From Leeuwenhoekiella blandensis MED217 (GTDB lineage: Bacteria; Bacteroidota; Bacteroidia; Flavobacteriales; Flavobacteriaceae), in contig NZ_CH672395.1 in the NCBI RefSeq assembly GCF_000152985.1, forward strand, positions 2,941,195-3,005,194: a DNA stretch of 64,000 nt, given 5' to 3'. How positions within the stretch are numbered: position 1 is the first letter of the stretch; each line of letters opens with the position of its first letter. The notes beneath the pieces were generated by a model. It saw only the letters and a list, made by a program, of their open reading frames with translations. It ran no database searches and had not been told where the DNA came from. This document shows positions 17,007-27,468 of this stretch, in pieces. A program made the position numbers and the translations under genes.

Positions 17007-17951
17007 TTAGCGCTTAAAACTTCCGGGGATTAGAGTTAAGACGGTTCCCTCCCACTGTAAACCTACGCTTCCCGTTATGCGCGGGCCCACTTGCGTTTCT
17101 GATTGATGCGTATGCAGTATATAGCGCAATGTACCTTCGGGATCTACAAAAAGATCCCCGTGACCAATACCGGGCTGTCCGGTGTTTTGCATACTAATAA
17201 TAGGATTACCTTCGTACTTGATCCACGGGCCCAAAGGATGCGTTGCTGTAGCATAACCCACCGCATAATCGGGATTTCTGAAGTCATTCGCAGAATACAT
17301 CAGGTAATAAGTTCCTCCGTTTTTAAACACAGTAGGTCCTTCTGAAACCGGCCACTCGGTATTTTGTGTGTTTTCCCATCCGGTGGCTGCATGCAAGCAT
17401 TCTTTTAAGGTTTCTTGTTTTATAGCCGAAAGGTCTCTCGTCAATTCCGCAACAAAGATGCGGTTGCCTTCCTGAAGCCGTACATGATACAAATAGGCTT
17501 TTCCATTCTCAAAAAAGATAAAAGGATCGATCTGCTTGACGGAAGCCTGTAAGGCTGTACCCGTATTTTTAAAAGGGCCTAACGGACTATCAGCAATGGC
17601 GATAGCAATTTGCTCATTGGCCGTATACGCCATATAATACCGGTCTTGGTGTTTAAACACTTGCGGCGCCCAAAAACCTGTACTCCCAAAACCATCGCCT
17701 TTTTTAAAGGCATAACCTTGCTGAACTCCTGCAGGTCCAGACCAGTGTTCTAAGTCGGTTGACGTATACACCAAAAATCCGGCGCCTTCGATCGAAGCAT
17801 CTTCTTTGGTCCCATATAAATAATAGATCCCTTCTTCTTCAAAGATCGTTGGGTCAGCCAATAGAACAGGAGATTCTAAAGACTGAGCCATCCCGCCAAA
17901 ACCTATATTGAATGCTAGAATAAGACTATAAAAAACACGTAAAAACACCAT
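17007..17951 (-). CDS. Glycoside hydrolase family 43 (secreted)
   Basis: About 314 residues from the ATG at 17951, which gives a clean signal peptide ending GGMAQS. It is a five-bladed propeller of the GH43 type: the catalytic base Asp in LLADPTIFEE, the pKa-modulating Asp in KQIDPFIFFENG, and the acid Glu in VSEGPTVFKNGG. WAPQVFKHQDRYYMAYTA is a typical second blade. GH43 members act on arabinans, xylans or galactans; the substrate is not decided here. It converges on the response regulator with a 6-bp gap. Confidence 0.9.
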   Translation of the reverse strand: MVFLRVFYSLILAFNIGFGGMAQSLESPVLLADPTIFEEEGIYYLYGTKEDASIEGAGFLVYTSTDLEHWSGPAGVQQGYAFKKGDGFGSTGFWAPQVFKHQDRYYMAYTANEQIAIAIADSPLGPFKNTGTALQASVKQIDPFIFFENGKAYLYHVRLQEGNRIFVAELTRDLSAIKQETLKECLHAATGWENTQNTEWPVSEGPTVFKNGGTYYLMYSANDFRNPDYAVGYATATHPLGPWIKYEGNPIISMQNTGQPGIGHGDLFVDPEGTLRYILHTHQSETQVGPRITGSVGLQWEGTVLTLIPGSFKR

Positions 17952-18113
17952 TGCCTTTTTAAAATGAAAACCTCTTAAGTAAACGAACAAGAAGGATTTG
18001 ATCTCGATTATCGAGTAAATATAATCTTCTTACAGCAAAGCATTCTTCTTGCACCTGCATATGCTAAAACTCTTGAAACCGATGTCTTGTGACAGGCTCC
18101 AGTATAACATTGC

Positions 18114-21100
18114 TTATTCGTAAATCTCTAAGTGTACGCCTTTAGTCCAAAATTTAAAGTCATCACCATAGTACGGGTATACCGTACTCGCAGGTGCGGT
18201 ATAACTCCCCGAGATATCGGTTTTGAGATCTAAAGCAATACGTTTGACCGCTGCTGCTTCAAAAGAACGCCAATACAAGATCACAAAATTATCAACTACC
18301 TCATAATAAGCGATCTGATTTTCTTCCATAAGTTCTTTGAGTTGATACGCTTGTACCGAAGCCCCTGCAGGAATCCCTACAATAGCCGTGATCATCCCTT
18401 TCCCTTCTTGCGTGGTGTTACGCACTTCTACCTCCATTCGCGCCAGTTCTCCCTTACGCACTTTAGAGGCAAGCAGTTGCGTACGCAGCTGTACCGGTAA
18501 AGCTTCGGCACTCTTAGGTAGGCTGCTCTTCCAGGAATAATTTAATGCATAAGGAAAACTAATTTTCTCATCTGCAAAAGTCACGTGTACCCGCTGTGTC
18601 CCGGGTTCAATATAGCGCTCCAGAGAGTCTATATGCAGCACTCCATCATGCTGTGCTGCCTGTTTTAGATCGAGCTTTGTTCCATTAAGGTTTAGGGTCA
18701 AGAGCTTTTCTGAAGCCAAAACTTTTGCAGTGTACAGCTGATTGTATTTGAGTAAAGCCTTTAAACACATAACCGTGGTTTGCGTATTGCCAAAAGCACC
18801 GTACTCACGGTTTTGCGCGATATACTGCACCCCCTCGGCCACAACCTCGTCAAATACCTGTTCTCGTAAAGCTGCGAGTATGAAAAACGCGGTGGTTTCT
18901 AAAAATTTAGCTTTGCCATAAGAACGGGTGATCGTTGCACCCGTATTCCACTCAAAGGCATTCTTATTATAGGCTTCCAGAAGGAGTTCCATGAGTTGCA
19001 TATAACGCGTATGATCTCCAAAATTATGCGCTGCCAAAGCCATTAAAGCCATTTGATAGGCCTCTTTAGACGATAAGGCTTTTGCTAATGCCGCTTCATA
19101 TTCGGTCTTGATCTCAGTAGTGATACCCACTTCACTTAAGGCATAAACAATATAGGCATTAGCTACTAAAGGAGGCGAACTAGCAAAGCTGTCGTAACCC
19201 TTTTTACTTTTATGAAAACCTCCCTTGCCATCCCGCTGACCCAGCAACCAGGCGATGTTGCGTTTGAGCATCGCTTCACTCACTTCGGGATATACTTCTT
19301 TCATTTCAGTAAATTCTAAAATCCCAAAGGCGGTAAGGGTTTGATGTGGAGGGGTTTTCCCAAACCATTCAAAACCACCTTCTTTAGTCTCAAAACTTAT
19401 CAGGCGTTTATACCCCTGAGCGATATACTCTAAAGCCTTTGCGGTCACCTCCGGATCGGCTTTACCTGTAGCTTTTAAATATTGCAGCACCATAACATTA
19501 GGATAGGTCGCTGAAGAGGTTTGCTCAAAACAACCATAAGGTTTTCTAATGATGCCTTCAATGCCATTCATCAACTCGCCCACCACATCAATATAGAGTG
19601 CAAAATCTGCCTGAAGGCTTCCGGGAATAACGTTGACAATATCAAAGCTATAAGCAGCACTCTGATTGTTACTAATACTGGTCTCTATGGGAAAATACGG
19701 ACTTACCACTTCCAGGCGTTCTTCAAAAGCATCTGCACTTGATGCACCCTCAAGCCTTGCTGTAAAGCCTGCGTTTAAAGACGTCTTGACCGGGGTTACC
19801 CTAACATCGATTACCTGATAGGAATTTGCTGCTACCTCAATATTTTTTGGGATTTCCTGAGCACGAAGCACTTTAAATTCTTCGGTAAATTGAAGCGCTA
19901 AACTCAGTTTCCGGGCGGTAGGTGTTGCATTGGTGATCCTAACAGGAATATTCAGGGTGTCTCCCACACTGGCATAAGCGGGCAGTTTTGCGGTAATGCT
20001 CAAAGGCTTGGTCACACTATACGTCTGCGACTTATGCCCTGTGATTCCCTGTGCAGCGATTCCTTCTGCGATGATCTTAAATGAGGTGAGCGCATCAGAA
20101 TTGTAAAAGCGCAGACTGGCCTTTCCTAAAGCATCGGTTTGTACTACCGGATTCCAATATAGGGTTTTTCTAAAATCAGTACGCTTTTCTGGAACTTCCC
20201 GAGAATCATATACCGGCGTATAGAAGTGTACGGGCTGATTGAGTTGTACCTCTTGCTGTCCTTGGTACATCTCGCGTACCGCATAGTTTTTAAACTTTTG
20301 GGAAAACAGGCGTTTGTTATTCCCGTAATTTTGATTCTTGGTCGTGATCACAATAACACCATTCGCCCCACGGGCACCATACAAGGCTGTTGCGGCAGCG
20401 CCTTTAACCACACTTACCGCATCAATTTGAGAAGCATCTAATTGAGAAAGATCAAAATCCTGACCGGTTCCTAGATTTACCGGTACGCCATCTATTATAA
20501 ATAACGGACTGCTGTCTCCGCGTATGCTTGCTGCACCGCGTATCGTTATTTGACTGTCCCCGTTACCTTGGGCTTGCGTAACCTGAACCCCAGAAACATT
20601 GCCTTCTAATACCTGAGCAACACTACCGCTCACGCCCGCCAGGTCGTCACTATCAACCTTTTGAACCACCCCCGTAGTAGTCGCGGTTCTATCAATACCA
20701 TACCCCACGATCACCACCTCCTCAAGGGCAGCATTATCAGCATTTAGACTAAGGTCTAACGCCTTTTCTTGTAAGGGTTTGGTAAATGGGGCCTCCGGAG
20801 CTTCTGCTTCAACTTCGGTCTCTTTAGTCGCTCTGGCATTTCTATTGAAATTAAACCCGGCAGTACCGTATTTCTCATTCAGGGTTTCATCCAAGTGAAT
20901 GCTTAGCTGCTGTCGGTCTTCGGTATAGGCTGCGATCACATAATAATTTACAGTACCTGCTTTGAACTTAAAATGACCTTCAGGATCGGTTTTAAATTGA
21001 AGGATCTTAGTTCCGTTTCGGTCTAAAACCAAAACCACAGCTTGTACGGCTTCATCTTCCACAGTTGTTATACGCCCATACACAATATCCTTACGCTCGG

Positions 21101-22706
21101 GGTTATGCTTAAGCGCCTTTCCTCTAGGAACCGGTTTTTGCAAATAAGTCCGCCAGCCGTGTGTAAGCATAACCAGATCTAAGGCTTCCAATCGATCAGG
21201 TTCCTCAGGATCAAAGTAAAAAGAAGGCTCGTGAATAGTCCCCTTAAGTTCGCTACTCATCAACAAATAACTTGCAATATTATCTTGCTTATCATCGGCT
21301 AAGGTGAGTAAGGCATTGTCAACCACAGCAACAGACAGGTTACTGCTCACGGGATTCCCATGAACATCTGTAGTGCTGATCTCCAGATTCACAGGGGCTC
21401 GGGGTAAATACTGTGCTTGATCAAAATTCAAAGCGATCTGTAAGCCGGCTTGTGGATTGACAAATACCAAACGCTCGCTTTGTACGATACCTATGTGATC
21501 TTGCAGTTGCACTTTTACAATACCCTGAGGTAGTTGCTTCACGTCAAAATGCAGCGTAGTCTCCCCTTCTTTTAAAACAATTTCCCGGGAATCCCAAAGG
21601 TGTTGTGCGGCATCGATAAGAACGATCTTGCCTTTAAATTTTGCAGTGGTAGCCACTTCTAAGACTAAGCTATCGCCCTCTTGCTTAAGCATACCTAGCT
21701 TTGCACCCATAAGTTCTGTCTTAGGTAAGGCGTACCTCGACAGACTGTCTGAAACAAAAGGATGGGTAAGCTGTGCATAATACTGCTGGCCTACCTGCGG
21801 CTCAAAATAAACACTGCCCATCCCATCATGAAAACTGTCAAAAGGAACCACTTCTTCACCGTTCTGATTAACGATCATCCCACGCACATCGGCAGGCCTC
21901 CCAAAAGGGTCTAGCGCTTTAAAAGCAACCTGGTTAGGGCTTCCTAAAAGCAGCTTACCGCCTTCCGGTAAAAATTGCAGGTCTACCGCATCTAGAAGAA
22001 TAGGCACACTGCGTGAAATAGACTCAGTAACTCCGTTATGTTCGGCTTGAACGACCAGAACGGCATCTACGGTATCCAGGTCTTCCGGCAGGCTAAAGTC
22101 TATATTTTGCGTGCCATCGGTGCGTGTTTGCAACTGCTTCCGGGTCACTTCCTTACCATCTATGTACAGCACCACGCTCAGACGAGCATTGGCAACAACG
22201 TGATTATCCAGATCTTCGAGCGTATAGATAGCCCGTACAGCGCTTCCCTTACCATAGGCTTCCCGGTCAAAATCGAGCTTAACCAGCAACTGAGGGACCA
22301 CCACCTTTTGTACGGTGATCTCCTTTGTAAAAAAAGAGTCCTCCCCTTGATTACGCATATATTGGCTATAACTGCGTAGCGTATAGACACCACCTACCCA
22401 TTCTTTTTTAAGCTGAAATGCTCCATAAGCCGCTCCCAAATGTAGAAAATGTCTTTGCGTCTGTACAACGTCTCCGGCAGGTGAAATCAACTCCGTCACC
22501 AGTACATCGCTGATGCCCGAAGGAATATTCGTCTCATCAACCGCATAGGTTTTAAACCAGATCGACTCTCCGGGAAAATAGAAGGGCCGGTCTGTATGCG
22601 TATACATTTTTTCGATCTTATGATACTTTTGTGCCAGAGTAAACGCAGGTGTATTCCAAATGCATAACGCAATGACAATTTTAAATAGGGTGATACATTG
22701 ACGCAT
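18114..22706 (-). CDS. Alpha-2-macroglobulin-like protein with an internal TonB-receptor plug domain
   Basis: A 1530-residue protein. It has a signal peptide (1-26 ending TLAQ), then macroglobulin-type beta domains from about 30 (YTHTDRPFYFPGESIWFKTY is the MG2-like start). Near 540-620 is a carboxypeptidase-regulatory-like domain, then from about 660 to 790 a SusC-type plug (LEEVVIVGYG, IRGAASIRGDSSPLFIIDG, ALYGARGANGVIVITTK). The A2M core begins near 847 (LYWNPVVQTDALGKASLRF). The thioester motif C-F-E-Q (PYGCFEQTSS) has Cys near 1058, followed by an alpha/alpha toroid. Its start shares one base with the stop of the upstream barrel gene (TAATG), so the two are coupled. Confidence 0.9.
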   Translation of the reverse strand: MRQCITLFKIVIALCIWNTPAFTLAQKYHKIEKMYTHTDRPFYFPGESIWFKTYAVDETNIPSGISDVLVTELISPAGDVVQTQRHFLHLGAAYGAFQLKKEWVGGVYTLRSYSQYMRNQGEDSFFTKEITVQKVVVPQLLVKLDFDREAYGKGSAVRAIYTLEDLDNHVVANARLSVVLYIDGKEVTRKQLQTRTDGTQNIDFSLPEDLDTVDAVLVVQAEHNGVTESISRSVPILLDAVDLQFLPEGGKLLLGSPNQVAFKALDPFGRPADVRGMIVNQNGEEVVPFDSFHDGMGSVYFEPQVGQQYYAQLTHPFVSDSLSRYALPKTELMGAKLGMLKQEGDSLVLEVATTAKFKGKIVLIDAAQHLWDSREIVLKEGETTLHFDVKQLPQGIVKVQLQDHIGIVQSERLVFVNPQAGLQIALNFDQAQYLPRAPVNLEISTTDVHGNPVSSNLSVAVVDNALLTLADDKQDNIASYLLMSSELKGTIHEPSFYFDPEEPDRLEALDLVMLTHGWRTYLQKPVPRGKALKHNPERKDIVYGRITTVEDEAVQAVVLVLDRNGTKILQFKTDPEGHFKFKAGTVNYYVIAAYTEDRQQLSIHLDETLNEKYGTAGFNFNRNARATKETEVEAEAPEAPFTKPLQEKALDLSLNADNAALEEVVIVGYGIDRTATTTGVVQKVDSDDLAGVSGSVAQVLEGNVSGVQVTQAQGNGDSQITIRGAASIRGDSSPLFIIDGVPVNLGTGQDFDLSQLDASQIDAVSVVKGAAATALYGARGANGVIVITTKNQNYGNNKRLFSQKFKNYAVREMYQGQQEVQLNQPVHFYTPVYDSREVPEKRTDFRKTLYWNPVVQTDALGKASLRFYNSDALTSFKIIAEGIAAQGITGHKSQTYSVTKPLSITAKLPAYASVGDTLNIPVRITNATPTARKLSLALQFTEEFKVLRAQEIPKNIEVAANSYQVIDVRVTPVKTSLNAGFTARLEGASSADAFEERLEVVSPYFPIETSISNNQSAAYSFDIVNVIPGSLQADFALYIDVVGELMNGIEGIIRKPYGCFEQTSSATYPNVMVLQYLKATGKADPEVTAKALEYIAQGYKRLISFETKEGGFEWFGKTPPHQTLTAFGILEFTEMKEVYPEVSEAMLKRNIAWLLGQRDGKGGFHKSKKGYDSFASSPPLVANAYIVYALSEVGITTEIKTEYEAALAKALSSKEAYQMALMALAAHNFGDHTRYMQLMELLLEAYNKNAFEWNTGATITRSYGKAKFLETTAFFILAALREQVFDEVVAEGVQYIAQNREYGAFGNTQTTVMCLKALLKYNQLYTAKVLASEKLLTLNLNGTKLDLKQAAQHDGVLHIDSLERYIEPGTQRVHVTFADEKISFPYALNYSWKSSLPKSAEALPVQLRTQLLASKVRKGELARMEVEVRNTTQEGKGMITAIVGIPAGASVQAYQLKELMEENQIAYYEVVDNFVILYWRSFEAAAVKRIALDLKTDISGSYTAPASTVYPYYGDDFKFWTKGVHLEIYE

Positions 22707-25513
22707 TAGATCTTGATGTTTAAATGAATACCCAGTTCACCGGCAAGCGGCATATTAAAGTAATGAAGTGCACTGCCTGTAGGATTACCATATAAGCTGC
22801 TATACGGGTTGGCACCTTTAAAACCTGCAGAGTTCCATAGATTATTCCCATACACACTAATGCTGAGCATTTTAAAGAAATAGGAAACCTTGCGTTTCAA
22901 TTCGTAAGTAAGGCTCAGCTGTTGCAGATTTAAAAAACTAGCGTCTGCAATAGATGCTTCAGCCACACCGCCATAGCCATAACGCACCCATCGGTTTGCC
23001 GTAACCGGGGTATCTGGCGGTGCAAATGCAACCGGCTGTGTGTTGGGAGTTCCGTCAGGAGCAACCCCTTCAAAGACATAATCGGTAATCGTTCGCTGCT
23101 GTGCAGATTCAAGAGAAGTACCAAAATAGTTTAAGGCTTGTTGCGTCCCGTTCCACACGTCTCCTCCTTGTTGCCAATCTAAGGTAAACTTGAGTAAAAA
23201 CTTTTTATACCGCAGCGTATTACTCCATCCCAAATTAAAATCAGGTATAGGATCTCCTAAGATCTTAGGTTCAGAAGCGATCTGCGGGAATCCATCAGCT
23301 CCTATGCGCAGGTTGCCCTGCCCATCTCGTGCATAGGCCGTACCCATGATAACCCCTACCGGCTGCCCGGCAATGAGATTTTGAGACACCTCTCCAAAAC
23401 CCGCAACGGGCAGTCTGGTCCCTTCATAGGTTCCCAGGTTGCGAACCACGGGATTGTGCGTACTAAAACTTATCGCTGTGGTATACCTAAAATCGGTTTC
23501 TACCGAGTAGTCATAGGTATCGATCTTGATTCCGGCTTCAAAACCGCTGTCCCGTAGCTCGGCTGTATTTAACAACTTCCAGGCCTGCTCTGTAAAAACC
23601 GGAAAGATCGCATCTCGCGTCTGTGATCTATAATAATTAAGATCGATAGTTACCTGGTTCCACAACCACATGGTTAGGCTTAAGTCTAAACCCTTTTGTT
23701 TTTCAAAAGTTAAAGCAGCGTTGTTGAACAGATCGGCATTGGTGGTATATTGCTGACTTTCGCTTAGCGACAGGTTCAAACTGTTATACCCATAGTTGTT
23801 GTAATACAGCGAAAGATCATTCACATTGGTACTATAGGCAGCGGTAAACTTAAATCGCCTCAAAAAATCACTGTAAAAGATGTCCCTAAAATCAGCATTT
23901 AAAATAACATCAGGAAGCCACCAATTATTTCCTTGTAATGAACTGGTAAATAGCTTTTGCTGTAAGGTTAGGTTCAGTTTAAAGTCATAGAAGTCGGCCT
24001 TGGCATCTAAGGTATTTAACATCTGTATGGTCGTCTTGGACGGATTTAGATCTGTCAGCACTTCACCACTCTGAGTTTCGGTAAAATCAAAATCCAGACC
24101 GGAGTAGGTATATTGAAACGTAGCCGAAGGCGAAAAGTCTAGAAAATCGGTGATGTACAGGTCAGACCACATCGCTTTAGCTTCGGCAGCCAACTGTTCA
24201 CTTTCAAAATTCTTGTTTGTAAACAGGCCGTTGTTAAAACCTGCAGTTCCAGCTGCAATACCAACTTCCTGCCCGGCAGTATTTGTATCATAAAGGGTCT
24301 TTACCCGTAATTGAAACTTCTCGCCCAGGTACGTTCCGGTTCCTTGAACATTAAAAGCCTGTTCGTTGAGCCGGTTTGCATTGGTTTGTAATAGCCATAG
24401 CGGGTTATTATAATTTCCCGGACTGAAACTGCGTTGCGTACCGTCTGACAATCGTATTCCTTGTGTATTGGAGAATGTAGGCGGCGTAAGCAGGCTGCTG
24501 TAGTATACCTGATTATGCAAGCCATTAAGGTTGGCGTTGTTAGTTTTAGAACTGCTGTAACCCGCGCTGAGGCTATAGCTCAAAAAACTATTATTATTTT
24601 CGTAACCGAAGTTGATCCGGTTGTAGGTTTCTTTTCCCTGATCAAAAAGATCTCTTTGGGTACCGTTAGCAAAGTTGAAATTCAACCGGTGCACATCATA
24701 ATACACGCCCAACTTAACTGCAGTTGATGTATTCCATCCGTTTTCAAAAATATCTTGAGCGTAGGGCGTTACGGGGGCACCTGAAACTTGATCCCGAGGT
24801 ACAGGCCTTCCATTAACGTCATAGGCATAGCTGCTCCCATCGTAAGCTAAGCTGCTCAATAATGGCCCGTAACTAAACCGTTCTCCCGTTTCAGGACCGC
24901 GATGGGTAAGTTCACCTGCTTCCGGTCTGCCCTGAGCATAAGATTGTTGCAGCTCGGGCAGATTGCTTTTAGGAACATACTGTAAGGCCGTGTGCTGACT
25001 CACTCCTATTTCAAAAAATGCCTCGTCGGCATAGGTCTCCAGGTGAAGGATACTGTCTTTCTTACTCACATTTTTAATGCGATGCACATCCAGATACTTC
25101 CTATTTGTGGTATACCTCAGGGGCGTGGTGCTTAAATCGGGAATAGCATAGAAATCCGGATTGTGGTCTTTAATGGCTTGCTCATAGTCCGTTTGCGTAA
25201 TGGGCGTTACTGCCTTTTTAAGCGGATCGATTTCTAGACCGTCTTCTCTAAACATCGCTGCTGTTACCGTGAGTTCCCGGGTAGCATAGCCCAACGCGGT
25301 GATCACCAGCACATCTCCCACCGAGCATTTTAGGGTATATGCACCGTCAAAATCGGTTTGCGTACCTTTTGGAGTACCTTTAATCTGGAGAACAGCCCCC
25401 GGTAGTGGCTCCCCATAATCATCAAAAAGTTTTCCTTTAAGCACTCCCTCTTGGGCAAAACCTGTAGCCGCTACAAGCAGCATTAGGCATAGCAGGTATC
25501 TAAAGTATATCAT
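22706..25513 (-). CDS. SusC-like TonB-dependent receptor barrel lacking a plug domain
   Basis: A 935-residue protein. It has a signal peptide (ending TGFAQ), a CarboxypepD_reg-like domain (about 22-105, VLKGKLFDDYGEPLPGA, TDFDGAYTL), about 120 residues without recognisable motifs, and then a C-terminal SusC-type barrel with features such as ILGDPIPDFNLGWSNTLRYK, FNWQ-like LDWQQGGDVWNGTQ, and a short C-terminus GIHLNIKI. The expected plug motifs (EVVVVGYG, IRG, GVILITTK) are absent, whereas they are present in the next protein. It is coupled to that protein by a 1-bp overlap. Known SusC proteins have about 1000 residues with the plug included. Confidence 0.85.
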   Translation of the reverse strand: MIYFRYLLCLMLLVAATGFAQEGVLKGKLFDDYGEPLPGAVLQIKGTPKGTQTDFDGAYTLKCSVGDVLVITALGYATRELTVTAAMFREDGLEIDPLKKAVTPITQTDYEQAIKDHNPDFYAIPDLSTTPLRYTTNRKYLDVHRIKNVSKKDSILHLETYADEAFFEIGVSQHTALQYVPKSNLPELQQSYAQGRPEAGELTHRGPETGERFSYGPLLSSLAYDGSSYAYDVNGRPVPRDQVSGAPVTPYAQDIFENGWNTSTAVKLGVYYDVHRLNFNFANGTQRDLFDQGKETYNRINFGYENNNSFLSYSLSAGYSSSKTNNANLNGLHNQVYYSSLLTPPTFSNTQGIRLSDGTQRSFSPGNYNNPLWLLQTNANRLNEQAFNVQGTGTYLGEKFQLRVKTLYDTNTAGQEVGIAAGTAGFNNGLFTNKNFESEQLAAEAKAMWSDLYITDFLDFSPSATFQYTYSGLDFDFTETQSGEVLTDLNPSKTTIQMLNTLDAKADFYDFKLNLTLQQKLFTSSLQGNNWWLPDVILNADFRDIFYSDFLRRFKFTAAYSTNVNDLSLYYNNYGYNSLNLSLSESQQYTTNADLFNNAALTFEKQKGLDLSLTMWLWNQVTIDLNYYRSQTRDAIFPVFTEQAWKLLNTAELRDSGFEAGIKIDTYDYSVETDFRYTTAISFSTHNPVVRNLGTYEGTRLPVAGFGEVSQNLIAGQPVGVIMGTAYARDGQGNLRIGADGFPQIASEPKILGDPIPDFNLGWSNTLRYKKFLLKFTLDWQQGGDVWNGTQQALNYFGTSLESAQQRTITDYVFEGVAPDGTPNTQPVAFAPPDTPVTANRWVRYGYGGVAEASIADASFLNLQQLSLTYELKRKVSYFFKMLSISVYGNNLWNSAGFKGANPYSSLYGNPTGSALHYFNMPLAGELGIHLNIKI

Positions 25514-25850
25514 GTAAAAAAGCTAAAGACCTGTAGGGAAGGACATCTTCTGAAAAATAGTAAAAAAATGCAAAACGAACTTCTTTTTTTAGTGAAGCTT
25601 CTTGTTGAGACGTGAGATATTAGACTTGAGATGTTAGATGTTAGATGTTAGATGAAAGAGCAAACACTATTGAAAGTAAAAAGTAAGAAGTACAAAGTTC
25701 AGTAAGCAGTCGCAGTAGGTAGTTGGCGGTTTTCAGTTTACGGTTTGCTGTTTGCTGTTTGAAATACCAAAGTAGAAATACAAAATACAAATTTCAGTAA
25801 GCAGTCGCAGTGGGCGGTTTGAAATACGAAATACAAAAAAGCAACGTACT

Positions 25851-25906
25851 GTCACTTCGAGTGATTCTCGAGCGCCTTAGCGCGAGAGGATTGTATCGAG
25901 AAGTCA
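25851..25906. repeat. 55-bp interspersed repeat, copy 1
   Basis: It starts GTCACTTCGAGTGATTC and contains an internal hairpin around CTCGAGCGC...GCGCGAG, ending TATCGAGAAGTCAT. It is almost identical to the copy from 27262. Confidence 0.7.
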
Positions 25907-26172
25907 TATGAAGTCTGTAGTCACGGTTGGCAGTTTGTTGTTTTCTGTTTACGGTTTGCTGTTTGAAATACGAAAGTAGAAATACGAAATACAAAGTTCA
26001 GTGGGCAGTGGCAGTGGGCGGTTGTTATTGCGTTATTTATTATTTATTATTTATTATTCTGGGGGTGTCACGCTGCTTTTCTAAGTGTTACCGCGCAGCC
26101 TGTCCCAATGAGGATTGGGAATGGTATCGCGTGTTTTAGAATCTAAAATCACACCCCGTGTGCAATGCTTTA

Positions 26173-26313
26173 AGCTCCCCTCCTCGTGGAGGAGGGGTGG
26201 CAGCGAGGCGCACGCAGTGCGCAACAGCTGACGGGGTGGTGGCGCCCCAAATATACTAGAACCACCCCTGCCCTGCTGCGCGGGCTTTCCCCTCCTTTAA
26301 AAGGAGGGGAGCT
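26173..26313. repeat. 141-bp inverted-repeat element (MITE-like), copy 1
   Basis: Perfect 12-bp terminal inverted repeats (AGCTCCCCTCCT / AGGAGGGGAGCT) bound the element. Each end also folds as its own hairpin (CCCCTCCT with AGGAGGGG). The interior is GC-rich, unlike its surroundings. A second copy of exactly 141 bp in the same orientation lies at 52118-52258. Confidence 0.75.
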
Positions 26314-26412
26314 TTGTTCTATTCTTTTTTTTGGACCCTTGTAATACGATGCTGAAACACTCCCGATAGCTATAGGGACAGCATGACAGCTCTTATTCAT
26401 AAGCGTTATATC

Positions 26413-26596
26413 TACTCATACCCAAAGGGTTAAGGTTCTTTTTCTTCAGTATAGCAAGAAGGCTCCGTTAAAAATTTCTGAAGCCTTGGAAGAAATTTAG
26501 GAGCCTTATTGCGGTTTTCGCCCTAAGGCGAAAAATACCTAAGAAAAAGGGTCTTTTCTTTTGATTCGTTTTCTTTGGACAAGCAAAGAAAATGAA
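26413..26596. repeat. Long repeat family 1, copy a
   Basis: Block order: CATACCC.AAGGGT, CTTCAGTATAGCAAGAAGG, CTCCGTTAAAAATTTCTGAAG, AAATTTAGGAGCC, GCGGTTTT, AAAATACCTAAGA, GGGTCTTTTC, then an inverted repeat TTTTCTTTG...CAAAGAAAA. Related copies lie at about 30671, 56617, 57201, 59697 and 60367. Confidence 0.7.
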
Positions 26597-27022
26597 TGAA
26601 CACGATGAGTAGTAAACATTACTCAAATCGACGTGAGGAGATTCACGAGCTCTCGTGAAATAAAAAATCGTGCGAGTAAAGAAACGTAAATTGAAAAAAT
26701 ACACTTTCAATTCATCTTCCCTTTCTTTTTTAGCTCGTGTTCATTCATATTATCCGAGAACTCGTGAGCCTCGTACCTCGGTTTGCATTGCGCAAAAAAC
26801 ACCATAAAAAACAGGGCAAAAGCTCGTCCCGAGAAGGGCATCCCCCAGGCAACGCCTAGGCATCCCCTAGGATAGTGTATGAAGAGTGTATGAAAACAAG
26901 ATTTAAAAGCTTTAATTTTAAGATTTCGTTAACATAGAACGGTATCAATACTGAGGTGCTTTAGGCATACGCTAATACACCTCCACCTTCCTCCTATACC
27001 CAGCCCATGCTCAACCACAAAT

Positions 27023-27076
27023 ACTGTGGGCAAGTGTGGACTTAGTGTGGGTTTACTGTGGACTCACTGTGGGAGC
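27023..27076. repeat. Degenerate 11-bp tandem repeat, about five units
   Basis: Successive units read ACTGTGGGCA, AGTGTGGACTT, AGTGTGGGTTT, ACTGTGGACTC and ACTGTGGGAGC. The period is 11 bp, close to one helical turn. Function unknown. Confidence 0.6.
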
Positions 27077-27261
27077 ACTAGGCTTTAATCCAGGAGTGGG
27101 CATTCAGCAGTTGGCAGTCACAAAAGACAGAAAACCGTAAACGGTAAACAGAGAACAGTCGGCAGTAAGCAGTCGTTATTTCTGCTGTTTGTTATTGCTG
27201 ATTTGTTATTCCGTATTAAAATACAAAGGCAGAAGTACAAAATACAAATAAGCAACGTACT

Positions 27262-27317
27262 GTCACTTCGAGTGATTCTCGAGCGCCTTAGCGCGAGAGG
27301 ATTGTATCGAGAAGTCA
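27262..27317. repeat. 55-bp interspersed repeat, copy 2
   Basis: Nearly identical to the copy from 25851, including the preceding GCAACGTACT. Confidence 0.7.
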
Positions 27318-27468
27318 TATCCAGTAAGCAGTCGCAGTGGGCAGTTGGCGGTTTGGAGTTTTCTGTTTGTAACGTTTTGAGAAGTTAGATAAAAGAGTAT
27401 AGCATAAAGAGCAAAGACTATTGGAAAATACAAAGGCAGAAGTACAAAATACAAATAAGCAACGCACG

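Noticed and set aside
26468..26710. Frames such as the 80-residue one rich in KKTNQKKRPF
   Set aside because: The same short peptide comes out of every long-repeat copy (also near 57653-57841), so these are repeat translations, not genes.
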